A stretch of 64,000 bases of DNA from Calditrichaceae bacterium (lineage in GTDB: Bacteria > Calditrichota > Calditrichia > RBG-13-44-9 > J075). Each line of letters begins with the position of its first letter. Positions within the stretch are counted from its first letter, which is position 1. The translations under genes and the position numbers were made by a program. The stretch is taken from contig JABWBP010000029.1 of the NCBI GenBank assembly GCA_013360445.1, forward strand, positions 16,636-80,635. The letters are read 5' to 3'. The notes under the pieces were generated by a model, which did no database searches, was not told where the DNA came from, and saw nothing but the letters and a program-made list of their open reading frames with translations. This document shows positions 41,101-48,717 of the stretch, piece by piece.

Positions 41101-42413
41101 TGCCCGTAAAAAGGATCCCACCCGAAATAGCCTGAGTCGCGGCAGCCGGCGTAGAGCGCCCCTTTGGCCTGCTCGGGAGTGTAATCGGGATAGTGGGAGA
41201 GGATCAGCGCCAGCGCCGCGCAGACCACCGGCGCGGAAAAAGAGGTGCCGTTGTTGATTCCGTAAGCGTCGCCGATCTGGGTGGAGAACACCTCCACGCC
41301 CGGCGCGACCAGGTTGATCTTGCTGCCGTAGTTGGAAAATCCCGCCAGCTTGTTGGCGGAATCCGTGGCTCCCACGGAGATGGTTTCATCGAAGGCCGCG
41401 GGGTAATTGAGGGAAGCGCTGCCGCTGTTGCCGGCGGAGGCGACGAAGATCACCCCCTGGCTAACCCCGTATTGAATGGCGTCGCGCAGCAGGTAGGAGA
41501 CCGCGTTATCCCCGAAGCTCATGTTTACCACTTTGCAGCCGTTGTCAATGGCGTAGAGGATCGCTTCCGCCACGTCGTCTTCCTCTAAGAAGCCGGAAGC
41601 GGTTCCGGCGCGCAGGGCCATCACCCGCGCGCCCGGCGCCGCCCCGCTAACGCCGATGTTGTTATTCTGCCGCGCGGCAATGATACCCGCCACCGGGGTG
41701 CCGTGCCCGCTGCCGAATTCGTCCATGGGATCGTTATCCGGCTCCAGGTAGTCGCCCTGGTCGGGAAAATTGGGCGCGTCGGTGAAGTCCCAGCCGATCA
41801 CGTCGTCGATGTAGCCGTTGCCGTCGTCATCAATGCCGTCGAGGTCCAGGGAGTCGAGAACGCCGTTGGCGTTGAGATCTTCCGGGTCGTTGATCCACAA
41901 TTGTCCTTGCAAATCTTCATGGAGATAATCGACGCCGGTGTCGATCACCCCCACGATGACCGACGCCTGCCCGGTCTCGATGTCCCAGGCCGCCGGGGCG
42001 TTGACGTTGCGCAGATGCCATTGCTCGGAAAAGAGCGGATCGTTGATTTCCGCGGAGACGCGATAGGCGCGGTTGGGTTCGGCGTAGATGACCCCGGGCA
42101 GGGCGTTCAATTTTTGAATGACCGATTCCGTTTCTGAAGCGGAATCGAACCGCCAGCGCTGCACGTTTTGCAGCGGTTCCGGCAGGGGGGTGCGGCGGGG
42201 CGCGCCGAACAAGTTAGCGATCTCTTTCGGGGGATGTTGATCCAAAATTTGCTGAAGGCTGGCGTCGCTGCTGAGGTAGGGTTGCGGAGAGCCTTTTTGC
42301 GCCGGCGCGAGGGAGATTTGGGGGGCGAGGTGCACGATCAACTCTTGCGCCGGCGACCCGCCGCTGCATATCAGCAGGAGGGAAACAATTATCAATCGAA
42401 TATTGGTGTTCAA
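38115..42413 (-). CDS. Exported subtilisin-like S8 peptidase with FG-GAP/VCBS region and sorting domain
   Basis: 1432 residues from TTG at 42413 (AAAGGAAG 7 bases upstream). Signal peptide IIVSLLLICSGGSPA; propeptide; S8 catalytic domain with D158 (GVIDTGVD), H237 (GHGTPVAG), N329 (ASAGNS) and S391 (NGTSFSAP). An Asp/Asn-rich insert near the catalytic Asp (DLNANGVLDSLDLDGIDDDG) is likely to bind calcium. The middle has FG-GAP/VCBS-like propeller repeats (VVEDFDGDGRREIAVEDADG; LLQAADLDGDGQQELISAVR), then fibronectin-like modules, and a C-terminal sorting domain (VYPNPYRGQAAQND ... GVYIYLARFNGEEKKGKFMVIR). It should be a cell-surface or secreted protease. At 40560-40590 the frame runs through an intergenic-type repeat (peptide HPESGIRNTQ). 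Confidence 0.93.
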   Translation of the reverse strand: MNTNIRLIIVSLLLICSGGSPAQELIVHLAPQISLAPAQKGSPQPYLSSDASLQQILDQHPPKEIANLFGAPRRTPLPEPLQNVQRWRFDSASETESVIQKLNALPGVIYAEPNRAYRVSAEINDPLFSEQWHLRNVNAPAAWDIETGQASVIVGVIDTGVDYLHEDLQGQLWINDPEDLNANGVLDSLDLDGIDDDGNGYIDDVIGWDFTDAPNFPDQGDYLEPDNDPMDEFGSGHGTPVAGIIAARQNNNIGVSGAAPGARVMALRAGTASGFLEEDDVAEAILYAIDNGCKVVNMSFGDNAVSYLLRDAIQYGVSQGVIFVASAGNSGSASLNYPAAFDETISVGATDSANKLAGFSNYGSKINLVAPGVEVFSTQIGDAYGINNGTSFSAPVVCAALALILSHYPDYTPEQAKGALYAGCRDSGYFGWDPFYGHGLVDLERSLTIGEQGYAEISAPATGSGAAHDEIAVIGTVFGPRLISYSLAYGTGENPFHWTPITEVFGVQALQDTLTVWNLAGLPDTTYTLELRLKQHGLNDVVHKTIFALDHTPPALSGLDAAAMLIGPQNGFLIRFRTDDPTVATLFYRNAGERTFTLSKSSQHSQPILHPESGIRNTQPFFSKISQYFQDEHNFILSQEDISGEIEFYLHLRNSAGLEVIYDNEGQYYQLNLAESLPPQTLLVEKEQLPVSGFFMPFGADFNENQRPEFVISELLGGSQFGPLQAWEYLNGQWAARQLTGFPLIPRDAAKIHPGGGLELLGGYGANSLLLGGNAPGEFPNAVVWQDTANFWASRLINLDNDPEPELLALNFGRWRIFDIDPDHRLTLRQMLPGEVTPGNNQFGVPWAVVEDFDGDGRREIAVEDADGDLYIYEEDGNGQYQFTWSTRLPGRGGNSLLQAADLDGDGQQELISAVRNLPEVLRESNVNTKFWAVTVWKSAGNNTFEMIGQQNVHGVTVQPGIHNGLSAADLDGDGRSEIIFTPFPDAYVLKFEEGKFSVAWYREGLNSNLALAEDFDRNGLPEVLMNTDAGILRFEANANPNRPSPPLLLQAVPLDTATIRLAWRENTGSNYYNIYRKSTPAGAFALRDSTQSPFFVDSLVHPDTLYTYAVTRVDFSFPEPESGFSSPASAQPNAPPVLLGAETLTARQVRLRFNEAMSDAAFSTENYRLLMSAGGQTGESRRPASAIRGENRREALLSFLEEFSPGVNHLEMDGLSDLQGTPLPDQPLLVSFEYLPAGEPFYLQSVNFPGQRSLRLKFSRELDPASAQNPENYFLEPDGEILQARLDSSDARMVHLSVSSEARLGSLGVPYYLTVTHLKDAAGFPLDNRKANRLAIILSAESLAEVLVYPNPYRGQAAQNDLMFANLPQGCEIFIFNASGQFLQRLEETSGTGGVAWDLRTRAGDLIGSGVYIYLARFNGEEKKGKFMVIR

Positions 42414-42460
42414 GCTTATCTTCCTTTATCACCCGAAAATCAATTTCGGCGTCGAAATAA

Positions 42461-42552
42461 GACCTCAAAGGTTTTGAAAACCTTTGAGGTCTTTGGGAAA
42501 GATATATCGGCGCCGGATAAAGACCTCAAGGGTTTCGGAAACCTTTGAGGTC
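42461..42552. repeat. 31-bp palindrome, copies 2 and 3
   Basis: 42461-42491 (GACCTCAAAGGTTTT / GAAAACCTTTGAGGTC) and 42522-42552 (GACCTCAAGGGTTT / AAACCTTTGAGGTC with a CGG loop), same orientation, 61-base spacing, matching the palindrome at 5135. They fill most of the 343-base gap between the subtilase and acylase genes. The rest of that gap shows only the AAAGGAGG ribosome site at about 42746. Confidence 0.85.
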
Positions 42553-42756
42553 TTTGGACCACGTAGATAATCGGCTCCATCGTTTGCTACCTGAGCCTGA
42601 GAATGCCAATATAACATCCGGAATCCCCTGCTGCAAAGCGGCGATGAGATTAGGCAACGGTGAAGAGTAATTCACAGCTGCCCACCTCCTGAAAAACTTT
42701 TGAAAATCCCTGCCAATTCACTACATTCTCCACTCATTTGCATTAAAGGAGGCGCA

Positions 42757-45060
42757 TTGAAGAAATTTCTCAAGATTGTCGCCCTGGGAATCGTGCTTTT
42801 GATAGTGCTGCTCTGGTTTGGAGGCCGCTGGATACTCTCCTTTTCCGTGGCCGATTACGAAGGGAAGCTTGCCGTTCCCGGCCTGCAAAACCCCGTGGAG
42901 ATCACTTTCGACGCCAAAGGCATCCCCCAGGTGTGGGCGGAAACCGACGGGGATATGTTCTACGCCTTAGGCTGGCTGCACGCCTCCGAGCGGCTGTTCC
43001 AGATGGAGTTAGTGCGGCGGGTGGTGGCCGGGGAGCTGGCGGAGCTTTTCGGCGAAGAGGCTTATGAGGTGGACGTTCGCCAGCGCCGCATCGGTTTTGC
43101 CCGCAAAGCGCGGGAAGACGCTCCCCGGCTGGACCCCGCCACCCGGCAGGTTTTACAGCGCTATTGCGACGGCGTGAACGCCTGGATCGGCTACAAAACC
43201 GTATTGCCCCCGGAATTTGTCATTCTCCGCCTTACCCCCCGCCCCTGGCAGGTGGAAGACTGCTTAGGAATCGCGGTGTACCAGACCTGGTACGCCCACT
43301 CCTTGATGGATCGCGATCTCCAGTTCGACACCCTGGCGACCGCCCTGGGCGAAGACATCAAACCGCTGATCAACCGCGAGAAAAGCTGGTCCCCGCCCAC
43401 GGTGCCGGACCGCTACCTGAAAACTCTTTTCCAGCACGACGCTTTTCCGCTGCGGATGTCACGCGCTTCCAACTCCTGGGCCGCCGCGCCCGCTAAATCC
43501 GCTACCGGCGCGGCGCTGCACGCCAGCGATCCCCACTTAGAAGTGTACCGCGCCCCGGGATTCTGGTATATCGCCGGGCTGCACTCCCGGGAAGGCACTG
43601 ACGTGTTGGGCGTTACCGCGCCGGGGCTTCCCGCGGTGGTGATGGGGCACAACGGAACGATTGCTTATTCCTTCACCGTAGCGTCTATCGACTTGCTGGA
43701 TTATTTCCGCTATGCCTGGAATTCCCGCGACAATCTGAGCATTCTGGCGGAGAACGGTTCCCAACCCCTGCGGGCGATTTACGAAGAGATCCCGGTGCAG
43801 GGAGAAGAGCAACCCCGCCGGGAGCCGGTCTATTTTACCTCCCGGGGGCCGGTGGTAGAGATGGATTCCGCTTCCGTGATCGCCCTGAAATGGGCCGGCT
43901 ATGATTTCGACGCCGGGGACATGGTGCGCTCTGCCCTGAAGCTGCACCGCGCCGCCAGTTTCCAGGAATTCCGCGAAGCGGTCACCGCGTTTGGGGCGCT
44001 GGACGTCAATTGGATGTACTCCGACGCCGCCGGGAACATCGGCTACCAGTTGGGCGCGCCGATTCCCAAACGGAATTTCTCCGACGCCTTCGTGCAAATT
44101 GCCGGGGAAGATACCACCCGGCAGTGGCAGGGATACTACCCCCTGGCGCAGACCCCTCACGCCTTAAATCCCGAAAATGGCTGGCTGGCCACCTGCAATA
44201 ACCGGGTGGTGTCCGAAAACTGGCCCTACCCGGTTCCGGGGTTTTACGATCCTTACCGCATCACCCGGGTGGAGGAATGGCTCTCCGATAAAGAACAATA
44301 TTCGCCGGAATACTTTGCGGAAATGCAGCTCGACCTGGTTTCCGGCCTGGCGCTGCGCTGGAAGGGCTTGATGGCCGAAGGCGCCGCCCGGCTCAACCAT
44401 CCCGGTCTCGCACAAGAGATTCAGGATTGGAGCGGCGAGATGGCGGCGGATAACCGCACTGCGGCGCTGTTTGCGTTGTGGTGGCAACTTCTCGGCAAAA
44501 CAATTTTCGAAGACGAATTGGGTGAGAAATGGGAAACCGGCCAGTTTTTGCAGGAAGAAGTGCTCACCGCCAACCTAAAATCCGTTATCGACGACCGGCG
44601 CACCGCGGAGCGGGTAGAAACCGCGCCGGACATCTCCGCCGCCGCGCTGGCAGAGGTGTTGAAAGTTTTCGGGAGAAAAAATTACGGCGAAATCAGCAAG
44701 TTAACCATTAACCACCCGCTCGCGCGGCTGAAAATCCTCGATTACTGGCTTAATTTGAACCGGGGACCCTTCCCGGTCGGCGGAGACAACGGTTCCCTGA
44801 ACGCCAATTTCAAAATCTGGAACGGCGAAAAGGAAACGTTTTTCTGCGCCGCAGGGCCGAGCATGAGATTTATTTTAGACTGGTCGGACATCGACAATTT
44901 CACGATTCACACCAACCTGGGGCAATCCGGCAATCCCTTCAGCCCGCACTACGACGATCACCTGGCGCTGATGCGGAAGGGCGAACGCCGGGCGGCGCCG
45001 TTCAACCGGGAACGGGTGTATGAGCGGAAGAAAAGCCTGCTGCGTTTGTTGCCGGAGTGA
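42757..45060 (+). CDS. Penicillin acylase family N-terminal nucleophile amidohydrolase
   Basis: 767 residues from TTG 42757, favoured because AAAGGAGG lies directly upstream and a signal anchor follows at once (FLKIVALGIVLLIVLLWFGG); an ATG at 42700 in the same frame is an alternative. The precursor layout is alpha chain, linker, then beta chain starting at the catalytic Ser S240 in ASNSWAAAPAKSATG. Conserved HASDPHL, GHNGTIAYSFT and LDVNWMYSDAAGNIGYQ follow. Such enzymes self-cleave and hydrolyse amide bonds of penicillins, acyl-homoserine lactones or other N-acyl compounds in the periplasm; substrate undetermined. Confidence 0.9.
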   Translation: MKKFLKIVALGIVLLIVLLWFGGRWILSFSVADYEGKLAVPGLQNPVEITFDAKGIPQVWAETDGDMFYALGWLHASERLFQMELVRRVVAGELAELFGEEAYEVDVRQRRIGFARKAREDAPRLDPATRQVLQRYCDGVNAWIGYKTVLPPEFVILRLTPRPWQVEDCLGIAVYQTWYAHSLMDRDLQFDTLATALGEDIKPLINREKSWSPPTVPDRYLKTLFQHDAFPLRMSRASNSWAAAPAKSATGAALHASDPHLEVYRAPGFWYIAGLHSREGTDVLGVTAPGLPAVVMGHNGTIAYSFTVASIDLLDYFRYAWNSRDNLSILAENGSQPLRAIYEEIPVQGEEQPRREPVYFTSRGPVVEMDSASVIALKWAGYDFDAGDMVRSALKLHRAASFQEFREAVTAFGALDVNWMYSDAAGNIGYQLGAPIPKRNFSDAFVQIAGEDTTRQWQGYYPLAQTPHALNPENGWLATCNNRVVSENWPYPVPGFYDPYRITRVEEWLSDKEQYSPEYFAEMQLDLVSGLALRWKGLMAEGAARLNHPGLAQEIQDWSGEMAADNRTAALFALWWQLLGKTIFEDELGEKWETGQFLQEEVLTANLKSVIDDRRTAERVETAPDISAAALAEVLKVFGRKNYGEISKLTINHPLARLKILDYWLNLNRGPFPVGGDNGSLNANFKIWNGEKETFFCAAGPSMRFILDWSDIDNFTIHTNLGQSGNPFSPHYDDHLALMRKGERRAAPFNRERVYERKKSLLRLLPE

Positions 45061-45154
45061 GAGGGGGGTAGTGCGTAGTGCGTATTGCGTAATGGGTAGT
45101 GTGTAAAACGGAATACGAAATACGCATAACATCCGGTATCGGAATTACCTCTTT

Positions 45155-45248
45155 AGGGAGCCAGAAAAAAATAATGCACCCAACTGAGCGCACAGAGTGA
45201 TTGAAACACATTAGCGTTCAGTGGTACAATAAAAAGGGCGAAAGCCCT
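45155..45248 (+). repeat. 94-bp dispersed repeat, copy B
   Basis: Differs from copy A (3184 to 3091) at only two positions by eye. It includes the same bulged stem and the AGGGC-GAAA-GCCCT hairpin and ends 21 bases before the ATG of the small gene at 45270. Between the acylase stop and this repeat, 45070-45130 is a run of GTGCGTAGTGCGTATTGCG and GGAATACGAAATACGCA units. Confidence 0.85.
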
Positions 45249-45269
45249 TAACAAACAGGGAGCCTCCCC

Positions 45270-45545
45270 ATGCTCCAATTTTACCGTCATAAAACATGTG
45301 CGGAATGCGAGCAAATCCAGGAAAAGTTGCAGGAATTGGTGCTGGCGCACCGGGTTATTTTCGTTGCGGATTCATCGCAGCTTCCTCAAGGCGGGAATCT
45401 TCCCCTGCTGGTAGATGGCGAAAAAACCTGCCGGGGAAAACAGGCCATCCTGGCGCACCTGGAAGCGCTGGAGAGCTTCAAAGCGCAATGGGATAAATAC
45501 CAGAGCGATTCTTGTTATTGCGGTGAAGATGGAAACCCGGAGTAA
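45270..45545 (+). CDS. Glutaredoxin-like thioredoxin-fold protein
   Basis: 91 residues; ATG at 45270, GGGAG 7 bases upstream. A short glutaredoxin-type fold: LQFYRHKTCAECEQIQEKL gives the CxxC redox site (C10, C13), NLPLLVDG the cis-proline (P45) strand, then a final helix. It adds C54 and a C-terminal CYC pair (C82, C84). It may reduce disulfides or carry iron-sulfur in the cytosol. The preceding 94-bp repeat may form its leader. Confidence 0.75.
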   Translation: MLQFYRHKTCAECEQIQEKLQELVLAHRVIFVADSSQLPQGGNLPLLVDGEKTCRGKQAILAHLEALESFKAQWDKYQSDSCYCGEDGNPE

Positions 45546-45751
45546 CGCGCGAAAAATTTTCAAAAAAACCTCACGCTGCCTCTTGCTTAAGCAGAAATTT
45601 TTTGTAAATTCTTCCTTTCACTTGTTGCCGGTTGTTCTACGTATTGCCTCTTTCCGGTTCCTCCGGAAGAAAGCCTCAATTTCGTTAACAACCCTTGCAC
45701 TTTATTCTATTGGTATTTTACGCTTCAAACCACAGCGAAAGGGATTTTTAT

Positions 45752-48658
45752 ATGCACGTTTCAAGATACGGCCTAATCCTTTCGGTTCTGCTGCTGTTGA
45801 ACCTGGCGCCCGCCTTTGCCGGAACTACCGGCAAGATTATCGGCACGGTTAAGGACAAATCTACCGGCGAATCTTTGATTGGCGCGAACGTGATGTTAGA
45901 GGGCACCAGCCTGGGCTCATCGACGGATCAGGATGGTTTTTACGTGATTCTCAACGTGCCCCCGGGAACCTACCAATTAGCCGCTCACTATATCGGTTAC
46001 GCGCCGATTACTATCGAGAACGTGAAAGTGAGCGTGGACCGCACCACCACGCTGAATATCACCATGTCCTCCCAGGCCGTGGAAGGCCAGACCGTAGTGA
46101 TCGAAGCCAGACGCCCGATTGTGGAGTTGGATCGCACCCATAGCGCCGCGGTGGTGTCCGCGGAAACCGTGGAAATGATGCCGGTGACCGAGGTCGAAGA
46201 GGTGATCGCGCTCCAACCGGGGGTGGTGAGCGCGGGCGGGCAGTTGCACTTCCGGGGCGGGCGGGCGCGGGAAGTCACCTACGTGATCGACGGCGTGCCG
46301 GTGAGCAATCCCTACAGCCAGAACGGCGGCAGCAACGTGAACGTGGAAACCAATATGATCCAGGAATTAGAAGTGATCAGCGGAACCTTTAACGCGGAAT
46401 ACGGCGCCGCCCAGTCCGGGGTCGTCAACATCGTCACCAAAAGGCCTTCGCAAACCTTCGACGGAAACGTGCAGTTCTACGCCGGAGACTGGCTGAGCGC
46501 CCAGAACGACGTCTTCATCGGGGTAAGTAATTTCGACCCCCTGGCGGAAAAGGATCTTCAATTCAGCCTTACCGGGCCGATTTTTTCCAACAAATTAGGA
46601 TTTTACGTCTCCGGAAGATTCAATGAATGGCAAAGCTTGGATTGGTACGAGCGGCGCTACAATCTCCTCGATGGATGGAGAATTGCGGCATACACCCAGT
46701 GGGTGCAGCACTATGGCGGCGGCTCCTCGCAGGGATTTATCACCATTCCCGATTCCCTGAAGACCGGCGACCGCTCGCAAGGGCCGCTGACCACCGGCAT
46801 TTCCAACTCCCTCAATGCCAAATTGATCTATAGTCCCCATCCTAACGTATCCCTCACGTACCAGGCCTTCGGTTCTTATGATGAATATAACGGCCCTCAA
46901 GACCCCGACCGCGCCGGTTTAGACCAGTTCCGCCGTTATCAACCGGATGGTTCGGGGAAGTCCCGCATCTGGGAACACTCCCACTTCTTCCGCTTCCAGC
47001 ACTCCCTTTCGGAACGGTTTTTTTATAATTTGAGCGCCTCTTTCCAACACAATGACGGGGAGCGTTATTTCTACAAGGACAACCTGGTGGCGGCAGCGCC
47101 GGGGCAGCCGGGGATTCAACCGATCACCTCTTTTTCCCAGGGCTTTTCCTTAGGCGCCACGGACGGTTTTTATGCCGGCAAAGACGGAAAGGGATTCCGC
47201 GACCAGTACCTGTTGACTGCGGACCTGAACTGGCTGATTCATAAATCTCACTTCATCAAAGCCGGGATGGAGCTGAAAAAACATTTCATCAATGTATATG
47301 GGCGGGGCTTCCGGGCCACCACGGAATGGACGAACAATTCGTTTCCAACCAATCCTCAGCAACTCTTCGGCCCATCCCTTACCTTCGAGGAGTACTGGAC
47401 CAATCTGATAGATTACTGGAACAATTGGGAGGACATTTACGGCACCACCCGTTTTGTAGCCGCGGCAGACAGCGAGGCCAATCTCTATCGCGACTTCAAT
47501 ATCGAACCGCTGGAACTGGCGGTGTACGTGCAGGACAAGGTGGAATTGAACAACGTCATCATCAACGCCGGGGTGCGCTTAGACCTCTTCCAGCCCAACG
47601 AAAGTGTGCCCATCAATTATCGCACCGAATCCTTTAACTTAGGCATCGACGCCAACCTGCAAGACGCCACGGTGAAGTACCAGCTCAGCCCGCGCTTAGG
47701 AATTTCTTTCCCGATCTCCTCCCGGGGACACTTCCACGCCGCTTACGGGCACTTTTTCCAGATGCCCAGCTTCCAGCGCATGTACAACGAACCCCTGGTG
47801 ACGGTGAGCAAATTCCAGTTGGAGGGGAGAACCCTGGGCAACGCCGACCTGGAAGCGGAAAAAACCATTGCCTACGAAATCGGCTTGCAGCAGGGCATTA
47901 CCGATGACATTGCCGTGGACGTCACCGCATACTATAAAGATTTTGAAAACCTGTTGGGCATCGAAGAGCTGAAAACCATCGACAATGTCACCTATCGCCG
48001 CTACGTTAACCGCGATTACGGCAATTCCCGGGGGGTGACCTTTGGGATTACCAAGCGAAGCGGGTTTATCAACGGGGGGTTGAATTACACCCTTTCCTTT
48101 GCCAACGGCAGCTCTTCCAGCCCGGAGGCGCTGCAATTGATTTACACTTCCACGCAAATCGGCGGCGAGCCGGTGGCTTTCGCAGACCGGCAAATCAACT
48201 CCTTAGACTGGGACCAGCGCCACACCGTCAATGCGTTTGTCAATTTTGTGCAAGAAAGAAACTGGAGCGTCGGCCTGGTGGGCTGGCTGAACGCCGGGAC
48301 CCCGTTTACCCCGGATCTCTTCGCCAACCCGGAGTTGAATGATCTGGAGTATAAGAACGCCGCCCTCAAGCCGATGCGCTGGAACGTGGATTTGAAAGCA
48401 AAGAAAGATTTGCGATTTTTCAATCTCCAAACCATTCTTTTCCTGAAAATCGACAATCTCTTCGACCATTTGAATCAAGAAGACGTTTACCCCTCCACCG
48501 GGCGGGCAGACCGCAATGCCATGCGCCCCTCGGAGATGGCCTTATACCTCGAACGCTTAGAAAAAGAAGGCCACTTCACCTATGAAGAAGTGACCCTGAA
48601 CCCGGACTTCTTCTCCACTCCCCGGAAAATCGAGCTGGGAATGGAAGTGAAGTTTTGA
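45752..48658 (+). CDS. TonB-dependent receptor with carboxypeptidase-regulatory-like domain
   Basis: 968 residues from ATG 45752, chosen over an in-frame start 57 bases upstream because it gives a clean signal peptide (LILSVLLLLNLAPAFA) and has AAAGGGA upstream. N-terminal beta-sandwich (IIGTVKDKSTGESLIGANVM, then LNVPPGTYQLAAHYIGY) precedes a plug domain (LQPGVVSAGGQLHFRGGRAR, then VIDGVPV and GVVNIVTKRP) and a 22-strand-type outer-membrane barrel ending in KIELGMEVKF with a terminal aromatic. Substrate unknown. It opens a four-gene cassette with a giant exported protein, a PorV-like barrel and a PpiC-like lipoprotein, an arrangement that suggests joint surface export or assembly. Confidence 0.92.
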   Translation: MHVSRYGLILSVLLLLNLAPAFAGTTGKIIGTVKDKSTGESLIGANVMLEGTSLGSSTDQDGFYVILNVPPGTYQLAAHYIGYAPITIENVKVSVDRTTTLNITMSSQAVEGQTVVIEARRPIVELDRTHSAAVVSAETVEMMPVTEVEEVIALQPGVVSAGGQLHFRGGRAREVTYVIDGVPVSNPYSQNGGSNVNVETNMIQELEVISGTFNAEYGAAQSGVVNIVTKRPSQTFDGNVQFYAGDWLSAQNDVFIGVSNFDPLAEKDLQFSLTGPIFSNKLGFYVSGRFNEWQSLDWYERRYNLLDGWRIAAYTQWVQHYGGGSSQGFITIPDSLKTGDRSQGPLTTGISNSLNAKLIYSPHPNVSLTYQAFGSYDEYNGPQDPDRAGLDQFRRYQPDGSGKSRIWEHSHFFRFQHSLSERFFYNLSASFQHNDGERYFYKDNLVAAAPGQPGIQPITSFSQGFSLGATDGFYAGKDGKGFRDQYLLTADLNWLIHKSHFIKAGMELKKHFINVYGRGFRATTEWTNNSFPTNPQQLFGPSLTFEEYWTNLIDYWNNWEDIYGTTRFVAAADSEANLYRDFNIEPLELAVYVQDKVELNNVIINAGVRLDLFQPNESVPINYRTESFNLGIDANLQDATVKYQLSPRLGISFPISSRGHFHAAYGHFFQMPSFQRMYNEPLVTVSKFQLEGRTLGNADLEAEKTIAYEIGLQQGITDDIAVDVTAYYKDFENLLGIEELKTIDNVTYRRYVNRDYGNSRGVTFGITKRSGFINGGLNYTLSFANGSSSSPEALQLIYTSTQIGGEPVAFADRQINSLDWDQRHTVNAFVNFVQERNWSVGLVGWLNAGTPFTPDLFANPELNDLEYKNAALKPMRWNVDLKAKKDLRFFNLQTILFLKIDNLFDHLNQEDVYPSTGRADRNAMRPSEMALYLERLEKEGHFTYEEVTLNPDFFSTPRKIELGMEVKF

Positions 48659-48717
48659 GCATCAAGAATCAAGAGTCAAGAATGAGAAATTAAAAGCCAG
48701 GAGCCAGGAATACGATA

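Noticed and set aside
45061..45751. tRNA or other stable RNA genes in the intergenic regions
   Set aside because: I looked for cloverleaf pairing and TTCRA loops in this and the other gaps and saw none.
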